Of a stretch of 13,139 bases of DNA, positions 1 to 7,813 are shown one piece after another; positions within the stretch are counted from its first letter, which is position 1; the number at the start of each line of letters is the position of its first letter. This DNA is from Gammaproteobacteria bacterium. Its GTDB lineage: Bacteria > Pseudomonadota > Gammaproteobacteria > PS1 > Pseudothioglobaceae. Below the pieces are notes generated by a model, which was not told where the DNA came from, made no database searches, and was given only the letters and a program-made list of their open reading frames with translations. The stretch spans positions 1-13,139 of the forward strand of contig JAJRPY010000138.1 of NCBI GenBank assembly GCA_024280535.1, read 5' to 3'. The position numbers and the translations under genes were made by a program.

Positions 1-197
1 TGTTTTTTAGAGACAATAATCGCACTAATAATCAATGCTGCACTTAGCATTAACATCACCGTGATGTGATAAGGGCTGTTGAATTGATGTTGAATACCCT
101 CTATCATGCTCATCATCTCAAACGGCGTATGCCCAGAATGAGCAAACACGGCACTAGATAATAAAACTGATACTATAACAAATAATGATTTTTTCAT
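1..197 (-). CDS. Small exported membrane-anchored protein next to hydrogenase (partial, C-terminus off the left edge)
   Basis: A frame begins at an ATG at 195-197 and stays open to the left edge, giving at least 65 residues. The N-terminus is a typical Sec signal peptide (MKKSLFVIVSVLLSSAVFA) with probable cleavage before AHSGH, followed by a short Met/His-rich stretch and a second hydrophobic segment at about residues 46-62 followed by lysines. An AGGAGT ribosome binding site (204-209, read on the minus strand) overlaps the hupL stop, and the gap to hupL is 10 bases, so it is very probably the third gene of the hydrogenase operon. In E. coli the hyaAB genes are followed by the cytochrome b gene hyaC, which this is not. 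The mature AHSGH start recalls HupE/UreJ nickel-uptake proteins, but the rest does not clearly fit. Function not recognised. Confidence 0.7.
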   Translation of the reverse strand, partial: MKKSLFVIVSVLLSSAVFAHSGHTPFEMMSMIEGIQHQFNSPYHITVMLMLSAALIISAIIVSKK

Positions 198-207
198 TTT
201 AATACTC

Positions 208-2022
208 CTATCGTACGTTAACATTAATTAATTCCTCGCCATCCTTACTCATCACATGAGTAGAACAAGCAAGACATGGGTCAAAACTGTGCAAGGTACG
301 CAAAATTTCAACTGGCTCATTAGCGCGCTCAACAGGGGTGCCCATTAAACTCGCCTCAAATGCGCCGATATTACCATCAGGATCGCGCGGTGAGCCGTTC
401 CAAGTAGTCGGAACCACGCACTGATAATTGTCAATTTTGCCATCTTTAATAACAATCCAATGTCCCAAAGCACCCCGAGGCGCTGCCGCGGTGCCAACTC
501 CTTTGGCGTATTTTGGCCAAGTTTTCGGGTCCCATTTCTCCATATTGGCTGTGGAGGAATCGCCACTTTTGATATTGTTAATTAAGGCGTGCCAATCATC
601 TACCATCATATCTGCCACATATTTAGATTCCAGCGCTCTGGCAAGCGTTCTGCCAATGGTTGATTGTAGTGCTTGTTTGGCATTAAGATTGGTACCTGCT
701 AACGAATTAAAATCAGCAATTGCCTTATTGGTTTGCTCTATCACATACTCACTACCCTGTGCATAAGCCAATACATAGCGCGATAACGGCCCGACTTCAA
801 CCGCATGACCTCGCCAGCGTGGTGCTTTAATCCATGAATATTTGGCACTTTCATCCAATTCTTTAATATCCGTTCTAGTGCCTTTGGTGTTAGCACCCAA
901 CTCGTAATTTGCCTCAGTAATGCCATCCCAAGGATGCAAACCCTTAGTTTCATCGGGATATTTATACCAAGAATGCGTCACAAACTCTTGCACTTGCTCC
1001 GGATCTGTTGGATCAACAGGGAATACTTCATTCCAATTATCATTAAGAATAACGCCACCAGGCAATTGATCGGTCGATTTATCATAATTTACTTTAGGAT
1101 ACGCACCATAATCCATCACGCTCTTGGCACCGATACCACCGCCCCATAATTGCTTTTTATAAAAACTGGCAATGGCAATCACATCAGGCACATAAACATT
1201 GGTATTAAACTGCACCATCTCATCAATGCGAGATTTTACAAAATTTAATCGCTCCATATTAAGTGGGGCACCCGCCGCCATATCGCCATCCATATTAATC
1301 GCACAAGGCACGCCACCAACCAAATAGTTAGGATGCGGATTTTTGCCACCAAAAATCGTATGTAATTTAACAAACTCTTTTTGTAAATCAAGTGCCTCAA
1401 GATAATGCGCCACTGCCATTAAGTCTGCTTCTGGCGAGCACTTATAGGCTGGATTGTCCCAATAACCATTTTTAAACGGACCCAATTGACCCGATTCAAT
1501 AAACTTTTTAATTCTGGTTTGAATGTCTTTAAAATAACCAGGGCTTGATTTAGCGTGCTTAGGTGATACTATGTTTTGTAGTCCGGAAGTAGCCTTTGGG
1601 TCTGCCTTTAATGCATTAACCGGATTAATCCAATCTAACGCATGCAAATGATAAAAATGCACCACGTGATCGTGAACTTGTAAGGTTTTTGCCATCATTT
1701 CACGAATAAGATGTGCATTCAGAGGAATTTCTATCCCCAGAGCATTTTCAACAGCGCGACAAGAAGCCAGCGCATGACAGCCTGTGCAAACGCCACAAAT
1801 ACGCTCAACAAAAGCCCAGGCATCACGCGGATCACGCCCCCTTAAAATAACTTCCAAACCGCGCCACATAGTGCCTGTTGATACCGCATTAACAATCACG
1901 TTGTTATCGTCTAAATTGACCTCGCAACGCATATGTCCTTCAATTCTGGTAACCGGATCAATAACAACGCGCGTACCATTGTTGTCCAAGGTATAACCAT
2001 TAGGTGTTGTAATAATTGACAT
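208..2022 (-). CDS. hupL: Uptake [NiFe]-hydrogenase large subunit, group 1d type
   Basis: This 604-residue protein is the catalytic subunit of a periplasm-facing H2-uptake hydrogenase (HupL/HyaB family; E. coli HyaB is about 597 residues). The NiFe ligands are present as the N-terminal RICGVC motif (C76, C79) and the C-terminal DPCLACSTH motif (C583, C586, H589). Fifteen residues follow H589, which in this family are removed by a maturation protease after nickel insertion. Long stretches match E. coli Hyd-1, for example the region around residues 83-130 and [19 protein letters not shown]. The start is fixed by an AGGAGAA ribosome binding site that lies inside the last codons of hupS, only 2 bases upstream of the hupL start, so translation is probably coupled. 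It has no signal peptide; the family is co-exported with the Tat-bearing small subunit. The equivalent symbol is hyaB. Confidence 0.97.
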   Translation of the reverse strand: MSIITTPNGYTLDNNGTRVVIDPVTRIEGHMRCEVNLDDNNVIVNAVSTGTMWRGLEVILRGRDPRDAWAFVERICGVCTGCHALASCRAVENALGIEIPLNAHLIREMMAKTLQVHDHVVHFYHLHALDWINPVNALKADPKATSGLQNIVSPKHAKSSPGYFKDIQTRIKKFIESGQLGPFKNGYWDNPAYKCSPEADLMAVAHYLEALDLQKEFVKLHTIFGGKNPHPNYLVGGVPCAINMDGDMAAGAPLNMERLNFVKSRIDEMVQFNTNVYVPDVIAIASFYKKQLWGGGIGAKSVMDYGAYPKVNYDKSTDQLPGGVILNDNWNEVFPVDPTDPEQVQEFVTHSWYKYPDETKGLHPWDGITEANYELGANTKGTRTDIKELDESAKYSWIKAPRWRGHAVEVGPLSRYVLAYAQGSEYVIEQTNKAIADFNSLAGTNLNAKQALQSTIGRTLARALESKYVADMMVDDWHALINNIKSGDSSTANMEKWDPKTWPKYAKGVGTAAAPRGALGHWIVIKDGKIDNYQCVVPTTWNGSPRDPDGNIGAFEASLMGTPVERANEPVEILRTLHSFDPCLACSTHVMSKDGEELINVNVR

Positions 2023-2024
2023 TT

Positions 2025-3143
2025 TTATTCTCCTTTAGCTTCTGCTTGATTATTTTTTGCAATTTTTAGCGCGCTGGCTGCCGCATGGGCTGCAATCACT
2101 GCACCCGTTGCACCTGCCACTGCAAATCCAATTTCATCGGCATCGGCTTCAATGCCAAAACCGTGAACTTCGGTCAGACGGTCGTAAAACGAGCCCTTAT
2201 CCCAAAATCCATCTTCTGAACAGCCAATACAGCCGTGTCCTGCTTGAATTGGAAAAGAAGTACCTTCATTCCAACGGATAGTAGAACAGGCGTTATAAGT
2301 AGTAGGGCCTTTACAGCCAACCTTGTATAAACAATAGCCTTTTTTCGCATTTTCATCATCAAATTCTTCAACAAACTGCCCGGCATCAAAGTGCGGGCGG
2401 CGATAGCATTTATCGTGAATGCGTTGTGAATAAAACATTTTAGGGCGACCCTGACGGTCCAGCGTTGGCATCTTGTCAAAGGTCAACATATAAGTAATTA
2501 CCCCTGTCATTACCTCGGCAATTGGCGGGCAACCTGGCACTTTGATAATAGGTTTATCAGTAATTAATTTGTGTGTCGGCGTGGCCTGGGTTGGATTAGG
2601 TCTGGCAGCTTGAACACACCCCCAAGAGGCACATGAGCCCCAAGAAATAATGGCTTTACAATGCTTAGCCACTTTTTCAATTTGGTGATGGAACGGCTTG
2701 CCAGCAATAATACAAGACATGCCATCTTGATTAAGCGGTGTATTGCCTTCTACTGCAAGAATGAAATTACCATCATATTTTTCAATGGTTTCATCAATAA
2801 TCGCCTCAGCCTGATGACCTGCCGCTGCCATAATAGTATCATCATAGTCCAGTGAAATCATCGACAAAATAACATCTTTTGCCAATGGGTGTGCCGAACG
2901 AATAAACGATTCCGAGCAACAAGTACACTCTAAACCGTGTAACCATAACACGGGGATTCTGGGTTTATTTTCCATGGCGTAAGCAATTTTGCCTACAAAT
3001 GACGGCCCCAACCCCAGGGCTGTTGCGGTTAAACTACAATATTTGATAAAACTACGACGACTAATACCTTGCCGGCGCATCACATCATAGAAACTTTCAA
3101 TTGGCGATTTGTCAATTGATTGCGTTAGTTCTGTATTGGACAT
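2025..3143 (-). CDS. hupS: Uptake [NiFe]-hydrogenase small subunit with O2-tolerant six-cysteine proximal cluster
   Basis: The small subunit carries the Fe-S relay from the NiFe site to the membrane. The start at 3143 gives 372 residues, supported by an AGGAG site 8 bases upstream. A Tat signal spans residues 1-56 ([11 protein letters not shown] twin-arginine motif, likely cleavage IAYA|MEN). Proximal-cluster cysteines are C73, C75, C76, C171, C176 and C205, which become 17, 19, 20, 115, 120 and 149 in mature numbering; C19 and C120 are the two extra cysteines typical of oxygen-tolerant enzymes such as E. coli Hyd-1. Further ligands are H243, C246, C271, C277 (distal) and C286, C305, C308 (medial). 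A hydrophobic helix at about 338-359 is the C-terminal membrane anchor. It is followed by hupL after 2 bases. Equivalent symbol hyaA. Confidence 0.97.
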   Translation of the reverse strand: MSNTELTQSIDKSPIESFYDVMRRQGISRRSFIKYCSLTATALGLGPSFVGKIAYAMENKPRIPVLWLHGLECTCCSESFIRSAHPLAKDVILSMISLDYDDTIMAAAGHQAEAIIDETIEKYDGNFILAVEGNTPLNQDGMSCIIAGKPFHHQIEKVAKHCKAIISWGSCASWGCVQAARPNPTQATPTHKLITDKPIIKVPGCPPIAEVMTGVITYMLTFDKMPTLDRQGRPKMFYSQRIHDKCYRRPHFDAGQFVEEFDDENAKKGYCLYKVGCKGPTTYNACSTIRWNEGTSFPIQAGHGCIGCSEDGFWDKGSFYDRLTEVHGFGIEADADEIGFAVAGATGAVIAAHAAASALKIAKNNQAEAKGE

Positions 3144-3151
3144 AAAACTCT

Positions 3152-3156
3152 CTCCT
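3152..3156 (-). promoter_or_regulatory. Ribosome binding site deciding the hupS start
   Basis: On the minus strand this reads AGGAG, 8 bases from the ATG at 3143. It selects that start over an in-frame ATG at 3206, which would add 21 hydrophobic residues before the Tat motif and would bury the promoter region in coding sequence. Confidence 0.8.
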
Positions 3157-3196
3157 CTTGTTATCACTAAAAAATATATACTCAATGCGTAAAAAA

Positions 3197-3226
3197 AGTA
3201 TATCATTCACTATCAATAACAAGCAA
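3197..3226 (-). promoter_or_regulatory. Candidate sigma-70 promoter for the hup operon
   Basis: On the minus strand TTGCTT (3226-3221) and TATACT (3202-3197) are separated by 18 bases, a reasonable -35/-10 pair, placing transcription start about 45 bases before hupS. The -10 box is half of an inverted repeat: ATATACT at 3176-3182 and AGTATAT at 3197-3203 with a 14-base spacer, so the opposite arm offers a TATACT in the rpoN direction, but without a good -35. No GG/GC pair of a sigma-54 -24/-12 element occurs in this spacer. Assignment rests on consensus only. Confidence 0.4.
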
Positions 3227-3231
3227 TAACT

Positions 3232-4491
3232 ATGCCAAAAAATACATTACAGCAAAAATTAAGTTTTAATTTTAACTTAACCCCCTTGCTGAAAAACTCG
3301 ATAAACCTATTATCTATGCCCTATGAGGAGTTATTAGTTGAAATAAATAACGCCCTAGAAGAAAATATTATTTTAACGGAAAATACCAAAAATACCGAGA
3401 AAACAGAGGAATTTTACAGCAGTAATAGTAAAACCAACGAGGACACTTTTGCAAAATTAGCCTTTAAAGAATCTTTATTTTCCAATTTAACCAGTCAATT
3501 AACCAATATCGGCTTAAACAAACAACAACTCAGTATTGCGCACATTATGGTTGAAAATTTAACCGAAGTCGGGTTTCTTGAGGTTAGTATTGAAACAATT
3601 ATGCGGGTTTATTTAAGGAAACACCCTAACACTTTTATTGATATTCAACAATGTGAGGCAATTAGACAAAAAATACAAACCCAGCTTGAGCCTTTTGGCA
3701 TTGCCTCTTTCAACACGCAAGACTTTTTATTATTGCAAATTAATCACAGCAAAAACATCAGCGAGCAATCATTAATAGTAAAACTTTTATCTGGCAAAAC
3801 TGATATTACTCAAGTAAGCCCACTGCAAAAACGCAACTTTATCAAGGTGGTAAACAATCTATCCAAAACCCCAACTAATCAACTGGACAACGCCCAAAAC
3901 CCATCCATACAGCCAGATATTTTTATCAACAAGACAGTAGATGGCTGGCATATTCGCTTAAAAAAATTACCCGACATTACACTCAATAAAGAATATCTTG
4001 CATTACGCAAGCAAATTCCAGACAAAACCTTATTTAATGAACATTTGAACATTGCCCGCGGGTTGGTCGATTTTTTAACTTATCGCCATCAATATTTACA
4101 ACAAATTACCAAAGCACTGGTTGCCAAACAACATCAAGCTCTTGACAAAGGATTGGCATATTTATTACCCCTAACGCAAAAGCAATTAGCGCTAGCCCTG
4201 AATATGGGCGAATCCACCTTGTCACGCTTGATTAAAAATAAATATATGGATACACCCATCGGCACACTTAGTATTCAAGATTTGTTTTCTGCCAACGTCG
4301 GCGTGCACGCCTCAAAATCTATCCAGCACCGAATTATTCAAATCATCCGCCATGAAAACAAAGCGCTTTCCGATCAAAAAATATGCGATTTATTAACCCA
4401 AGATAAAGTCGTTATTTGCCGCAGAACAGTCACAAAATACCGCAAAAAACTAAACATCCCTTGTGCATATCAAAGAAACACCATGAATTAA
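3232..4491 (+). CDS. rpoN: RNA polymerase sigma-54 factor, short divergent form
   Basis: This 419-residue protein has the layout of RpoN (E. coli 477 residues): an N-terminal activator-interacting region I (1-45, LQQKLSFNFNLTPLLKNSINLL), an acidic linker (about 46-75), the core-binding domain (about 80-260, with the EPFGIASFNTQDFLLLQI and QPDIFINKTVDGWHI segments), a helix-turn-helix (about 312-345, ESTLSRLIKNKYMDTP), and a C-terminal RpoN box at 396-405. The box reads CRRTVTKYRK where the consensus is ARRTVAKYRE, so the arginines and tyrosine that touch the -24 element are kept but three positions differ. The linker and core region are shorter than usual. It is divergent from hupS and is not in the common lptB-rpoN-hpf-ptsN order. 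The ribosome binding site before this ATG is weak. The family assignment is firm; whether it is fully active is not shown. Confidence 0.92.
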   Translation: MPKNTLQQKLSFNFNLTPLLKNSINLLSMPYEELLVEINNALEENIILTENTKNTEKTEEFYSSNSKTNEDTFAKLAFKESLFSNLTSQLTNIGLNKQQLSIAHIMVENLTEVGFLEVSIETIMRVYLRKHPNTFIDIQQCEAIRQKIQTQLEPFGIASFNTQDFLLLQINHSKNISEQSLIVKLLSGKTDITQVSPLQKRNFIKVVNNLSKTPTNQLDNAQNPSIQPDIFINKTVDGWHIRLKKLPDITLNKEYLALRKQIPDKTLFNEHLNIARGLVDFLTYRHQYLQQITKALVAKQHQALDKGLAYLLPLTQKQLALALNMGESTLSRLIKNKYMDTPIGTLSIQDLFSANVGVHASKSIQHRIIQIIRHENKALSDQKICDLLTQDKVVICRRTVTKYRKKLNIPCAYQRNTMN

Positions 4492-4917
4492 TCACGAAAT
4501 ATTTAATACCACTAGAATCTTACCAACAAACCTATGCTTACGACACAGGCAACAATTTAACTAACCAACATTGGCACCCGCACTGTACACAAATACAAAG
4601 CCAAAAAGGCTATTTACCCTCATTAGACATCTTAACCAGCAACAACCAATAGACTAATACTTTCATCCTCACTGAAACAACCAAAAACACCAATCAAACT
4701 CGCTACAAACTTATCAACCATCTACAATCCAACACTTTAGAGTTCAACGATAAAATCCGTTGAGCCTACCTATCACAGCGACCGTTTATTGCATCATCCT
4801 GAGGCTTATCAAAGATTAGAAGAAACAGTCTGGCGTTATGATGCTGATAAATATCACTTGTTAGACACCCATTCAAACTTGATAAAACCTATATGGCATA
4901 GGAGATTTAATCATTAA
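4492..4917 (+). pseudogene. Decayed YD-repeat (Rhs/Tc-toxin-like) gene remnant
   Basis: No intact gene lies here, but two frames hold recognisable YD-repeat text. Frame one carries YAYDTGNNLTNQHW (4533-4574), then a TAG at 4650-4652, and reads on in the same frame as TNTFILTETTKNTNQTRYKL until a TGA at 4761-4763. The next frame, from about 4765, reads PTYHSDRLLHHPEAYQRLEE, then VWRYDADKYHLLDTHSNL (4828-4881), and ends at TAA 4915-4917. Y-x-YD-x-G-x-N-L and RYDADxxxL are signatures of Rhs/YD and TcC-type shell proteins, where such repeats form a cocoon around a toxin domain. At least two stops and one frameshift break it, and there is no credible start. It abuts the rpoN stop. YD-repeat proteins are known to be abundant in thiotrophic mussel symbionts. 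Assignment rests on short motifs, so confidence is moderate. Confidence 0.5.
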
Positions 4918-4950
4918 AGCTGGATTTGGAGAGGGGGTTATTTTGAAAAT

Positions 4951-5481
4951 GTGATGAATTTTACAACAGGGGAATTGACATTCCATATAAATTCCAAAAA
5001 CCCAGATGCCAAGCTAAACGCAACCGAAATACTTGCTTATCAATATCTAACAATGACAAAAGTAATTAGTGCACCAAATACATTGCCTGCAACTTTTGTA
5101 CGCGATAGTGTAACAAATATAAAAGCAAAACAGGTTATGGAGAATTATAGAAAAACACAAGATTACTTAACATTTTTCGAGGAATTTCTTCATCAAACAG
5201 ACAATGGCAGGCATGCTGTCAGAGTTGCTGATGCACTGAATCTTAAAGTAGTCAAAATAGAGTTGGCGCTCGTTAGTGTTCGTCTGTATTTACAGCCAAA
5301 AGAAGTGTTAAGCCCTATTGGTGAATCTATTGCTCTACCCCCTCGCCAGCCAACTATACTGCATTTAAATCCAACAGAGGTAATACTTTTTTCGACTACG
5401 GCAACGCTCAAGAAATTACACAGTAAAAAAATAAGCAGCGCTTTTAGGAAGCTATTTATACAAAAGTCTCTGATAGGCTGA
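4951..5481 (+). CDS. Hypothetical protein of 176 residues, unrecognised
   Basis: An open frame of 176 codons starts at GTG 4951 (or ATG 4954, 175 residues). A purine-rich GGAGAGGGGG lies at 4928-4937, rather far from either start (13-16 bases). I recognise no family. There is no signal peptide or long membrane helix. The middle (about residues 55-110) looks helical and charged, followed by beta-like hydrophobic stretches and a proline-rich SIALPPRQPTILHL segment near 130-145; the C-terminus is basic. It is in the same frame as the last YD-repeat segment, with a single TAA (4915-4917) between them, so it may be the broken-off end of that gene and not an independent one. A hairpin follows its stop. 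It could be real or a remnant. Confidence 0.5.
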   Translation: MMNFTTGELTFHINSKNPDAKLNATEILAYQYLTMTKVISAPNTLPATFVRDSVTNIKAKQVMENYRKTQDYLTFFEEFLHQTDNGRHAVRVADALNLKVVKIELALVSVRLYLQPKEVLSPIGESIALPPRQPTILHLNPTEVILFSTTATLKKLHSKKISSAFRKLFIQKSLIG

Positions 5482-5483
5482 GT

Positions 5484-5527
5484 TGCTAAAAAGCACTAAT
5501 TATTTGATTGAAAAATGCTTTTTAAGC
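5484..5527 (+). terminator. Weak hairpin after the hypothetical ORF
   Basis: AAAAAGCA (5488-5495) and TGCTTTTT (5516-5523) are perfect complements, extended by GCT/AAGC with one bulged base, around a 20-base A/T-rich loop. The T-tract is part of the stem, so termination efficiency is doubtful, but it sits immediately after the stop at 5481. The remaining spacer to the next gene shows nothing else definite. Confidence 0.4.
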
Positions 5528-5627
5528 GGTGTTATTATTTTTAGATTTGACTAACAAGCCTATAGACGCCAAATGTTTGATTGAGGTAAAATTTACATTC
5601 AAATTATCTTTAATCTAGACTAACAAT

Positions 5628-6020
5628 ATGAGTACAAACTGTTTATTTTGTAAATTAAAAAACCAAGAAAGAATAATTGGCGAGTGTGATTTAACCCTGA
5701 CATTTATTGACAATTTCCCCGCATCCCCAGGGCATACATTGATTATTCCCAAGCGACATTTTGCCACCTATTTTGAAGCAACCGAGGCTGAATTATTAGC
5801 CATTGGCATTGCCGTGCAAAAAGCCAAGTTATTTTTAGACAAAGAGTTTGCACCCGATGCTTACAATATTGGCGTTAATAATGGCGAAGCAGCAGGGCAA
5901 AGCGTTAAACATTTGCACGTGCATTTAATTCCAAGATATAAAGGCGATGTTGAAAATCCGAAAGGCGGAGTGCGTTGGATTTTGAAAGATAAGGCCAATT
6001 ATTGGGATAAGAAAAAATAA
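5628..6020 (+). CDS. HIT-family nucleotide hydrolase
   Basis: This 130-residue protein belongs to the histidine-triad superfamily, which hydrolyses or transfers nucleotide phosphates from substrates such as Ap4A or AMP-lysine. The triad is H95-L-H97-V-H99 in VKHLHVHLIPRY, preceded by the usual NxGEAAGQSV loop (about 84-93). An N-terminal CLFC pair (C5, C8), possibly with H44, fits the zinc site seen in one HIT branch. The C-terminal GDVENPKGGVRW segment resembles Fhit/Ap4A-hydrolase-like bacterial members more than HinT. It is a single gene, convergent with ssb. No strong ribosome binding site precedes the ATG; an alternative start is not evident because CLFC is close to the N-terminus as expected. 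The family is certain, the substrate is not. Confidence 0.92.
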   Translation: MSTNCLFCKLKNQERIIGECDLTLTFIDNFPASPGHTLIIPKRHFATYFEATEAELLAIGIAVQKAKLFLDKEFAPDAYNIGVNNGEAAGQSVKHLHVHLIPRYKGDVENPKGGVRWILKDKANYWDKKK

Positions 6021-6101
6021 AAAGACGCTATTAATGGCAGAATTTTGTTAGTTTAAATAAACAATATAATTGCAATATTTTTTTAGTTGCAGTTATTAAT
6101 C

Positions 6102-6127
6102 AAAAAACCCCGAATGAACGAGGTTTT
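6102..6127 (-). terminator. Intrinsic terminator of the bamD-yajR-ssb group
   Basis: On the minus strand AAAACCTCG (6127-6119), loop TTCATT, CGGGGTTTT (6112-6104) form a 9-bp stem that is complete in RNA with one G-U pair, followed by two more Ts. It lies about 20 bases after the ssb stop. On the plus strand the same element has a C-A mismatch, so it may only weakly stop transcription from the HIT gene. Confidence 0.75.
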
Positions 6128-6146
6128 AAAATGTGGTTGTTAATCT

Positions 6147-6623
6147 CTAAAATGGAATATCATCATCAAAGCCATTATCAACTGGTGTGATAGGGTCTTG
6201 AGTAGGTGCAGGTGTGCGAGGTGCAGCGGGTGCTTGCTGGGTGTCTGTTTGTGGTGCACCACCTGCATTAGAACCCTCGCGGCGATCTAGCATTTGTAAT
6301 ATACCGTTAAAGCCTGATACAATAATATCGGTGCTGTATCTATCATTACCTTCTTTGTCTTGCCATTTACGGGTTTGTAATTTTCCCTCAACATACACCT
6401 TAGAACCTTTATCTAAATATTGCCCTGCAATTTCTGCTGTTTTGCCAAAGACACTAACTCTGTGCCACTCTGTTTTTTCTTGCTTTTGTCCGGTATTTTT
6501 ATCCGTCCAAACTTCGCTAGTTGCTACTGAAAGATTTGCAACCGCATTTCCGTTGGCTGCGTACCTAAGCTCAGGTTTTTGACCTAAATTACCTACTAAA
6601 ATTACTTTATTAATGCCTGCCAT
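6147..6623 (-). CDS. ssb: Single-stranded DNA-binding protein
   Basis: This 158-residue protein binds single-stranded DNA during replication, repair and recombination, normally as a tetramer. Residues 1-112 are the OB fold, beginning [20 protein letters not shown] and including the conserved [28 protein letters not shown] (two parts around residues 54-80) and the aromatic residues W38, W53 and W88-type positions. A glycine/glutamine/proline-rich linker (about 115-150) ends in the acidic tip DDDIPF, the docking site for partner proteins. A TAGGAGAA ribosome binding site is well placed. It starts 18 bases after the yajR-like gene; an MFS transporter next to ssb is a recurring arrangement in gammaproteobacteria. 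It is the last gene before the terminator. Confidence 0.97.
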   Translation of the reverse strand: MAGINKVILVGNLGQKPELRYAANGNAVANLSVATSEVWTDKNTGQKQEKTEWHRVSVFGKTAEIAGQYLDKGSKVYVEGKLQTRKWQDKEGNDRYSTDIIVSGFNGILQMLDRREGSNAGGAPQTDTQQAPAAPRTPAPTQDPITPVDNGFDDDIPF

Positions 6624-6641
6624 TGAATGTTCTCCTATTAA

Positions 6642-7798
6642 TTATGAATGTTTTTCAGTGCGCATACTTAGTGCGACTAGCCACCAAATAATTGCCACAG
6701 ATGTGGTGAATAAGAATACACTATTTAAATCAATATTGTTGTAAATCCACCCGCCAATTATACCACCAGTGAATGCACCAAAGAATTGTGAACTGGCATA
6801 AAATCCCATAGCCAATCCACGCTTATCGCCGCTTGCGGTTTTGGCTATTAACGAGGGCAGCAGGGCTTCTAGCGAATTAAAAGCCACAAAAAATATACTT
6901 AGGATGATAAAAAATGTGGTGTAATTCAAGCTACTTTGATAAAACAAAATTTGGCTAAGTGCCAACAAAAAATTGACAACAGTAGGATTGTTTTGCTTTT
7001 CTGATATTTGCTGGCAATAATAATCATAGGCACCATGCCTAAGAATGACAGCACAATAACGGGTAAATACAGCTGCCAATTATCTTGAATACTAAGAATG
7101 TTGTTTTTTACTAGAAAAATCGGAATGGCAATAAACGCGCTGGTTAAAATGAGATGCAGTGCAAAAATACTAACATCCAATTTAAGCAACTCGGTTGTTA
7201 GTATTTTTTTAATATTATGAATAGAGAGTTTGTATTGCTTGATGGGTTTGGCATGCGGCAGGGTTGCCACCACTATCAAGGCGACAATTGAGAGTAGGGC
7301 AATTATCCAAAATAATCCAGCAATACCAAGTTGATGACCAATAATTGGGCCTAGTAATAAAGCCAACATAAACGCTACTCCGATTTGCACCCCGACAAAG
7401 GCATTTGCCTTAGGACGCTCAACTTCACAGACATAATCAGCCAAAAATGCCATCAGTACAGCAGAAATAGCACCAGCACCTTGCAATGCTCTGCCAGCAA
7501 TCACTTGGTAAATATCTGTGGCATTAGCAGCCACAACACTGCCGATAAAGAAAATAATCAGCCCGACTATGAGCAACGGTTTGCGCCCATATTTATCTGA
7601 TAAATAACCAAAGGGTATTTGCAAAAATGCCTGGGTGAGACCATAAGCGCCAATTGCCAGCCCGATATAAAACGGCGTGACATGCTCATAGTGATTGGCA
7701 TAGATTGAAAAAATCGGGAAAATCATAAACAAACCGAGCATTCGGGTTGCCATAATTAAAGAAATTTTAAGTGCGAAACCGCGTTCTAATTGAGTCAT
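6642..7798 (-). pseudogene. yajR: YajR-like MFS transporter, interrupted by a one-base frameshift
   Basis: The gene encodes a major-facilitator exporter of the YajR type. The 5' part (7798 to about 6970) gives helices 1-9 with the MFS motif A region GYLSDKYGRKP (about 64-74) and ALQGAGAISAVLMA; the 3' part (about 6970 to 6642) gives helices 10-12 with FFVAFNSLEALLPSLIAK, closely matching E. coli YajR. The frames meet at a run of six T (6967-6972); one extra T reads SIFLLALSQILFYQ and restores a single 385-residue protein. As written, the first frame stops at 6926 after 290 residues. E. coli YajR (about 454 residues) has a C-terminal soluble YAM domain that is missing here. Start is 15 bases after bamD with no good ribosome binding site. 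It may be a real pseudogene, a sequencing error, or rescued by slippage; substrate unknown. Confidence 0.85.
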
Positions 7799-7813
7799 TT
7801 AGAGGGCAGGGTG

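Noticed and set aside
428..766. Plus-strand open frames inside hupL, hupS and ssb
   Set aside because: They lie wholly within strongly conserved genes on the other strand and translate to compositionally odd, unrecognisable proteins.
3144..3206. Longer hupS using an in-frame ATG at 3206
   Set aside because: It would add a 21-residue hydrophobic stretch before the Tat motif, lacks a ribosome binding site, and would cover the probable promoter; the ATG at 3143 has a strong AGGAG and matches the family.
3144..3231. A sigma-54 (-24/-12) promoter for hupS
   Set aside because: No GG followed about 10 bases later by GC occurs on either strand of the spacer outside the ribosome binding site.
4416..4652. 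A 78-residue gene overlapping the end of rpoN
   Set aside because: Its first 25 or so codons are an out-of-frame reading of the conserved RpoN box region; only the later part, a YD-repeat fragment, is meaningful and is listed as a remnant.
6642..7079. A separate small membrane protein gene at the 3' end of the MFS gene
   Set aside because: Its useful part is the last three helices of the YajR-like transporter; its first 35 or so residues are out-of-frame readings of the upstream half.
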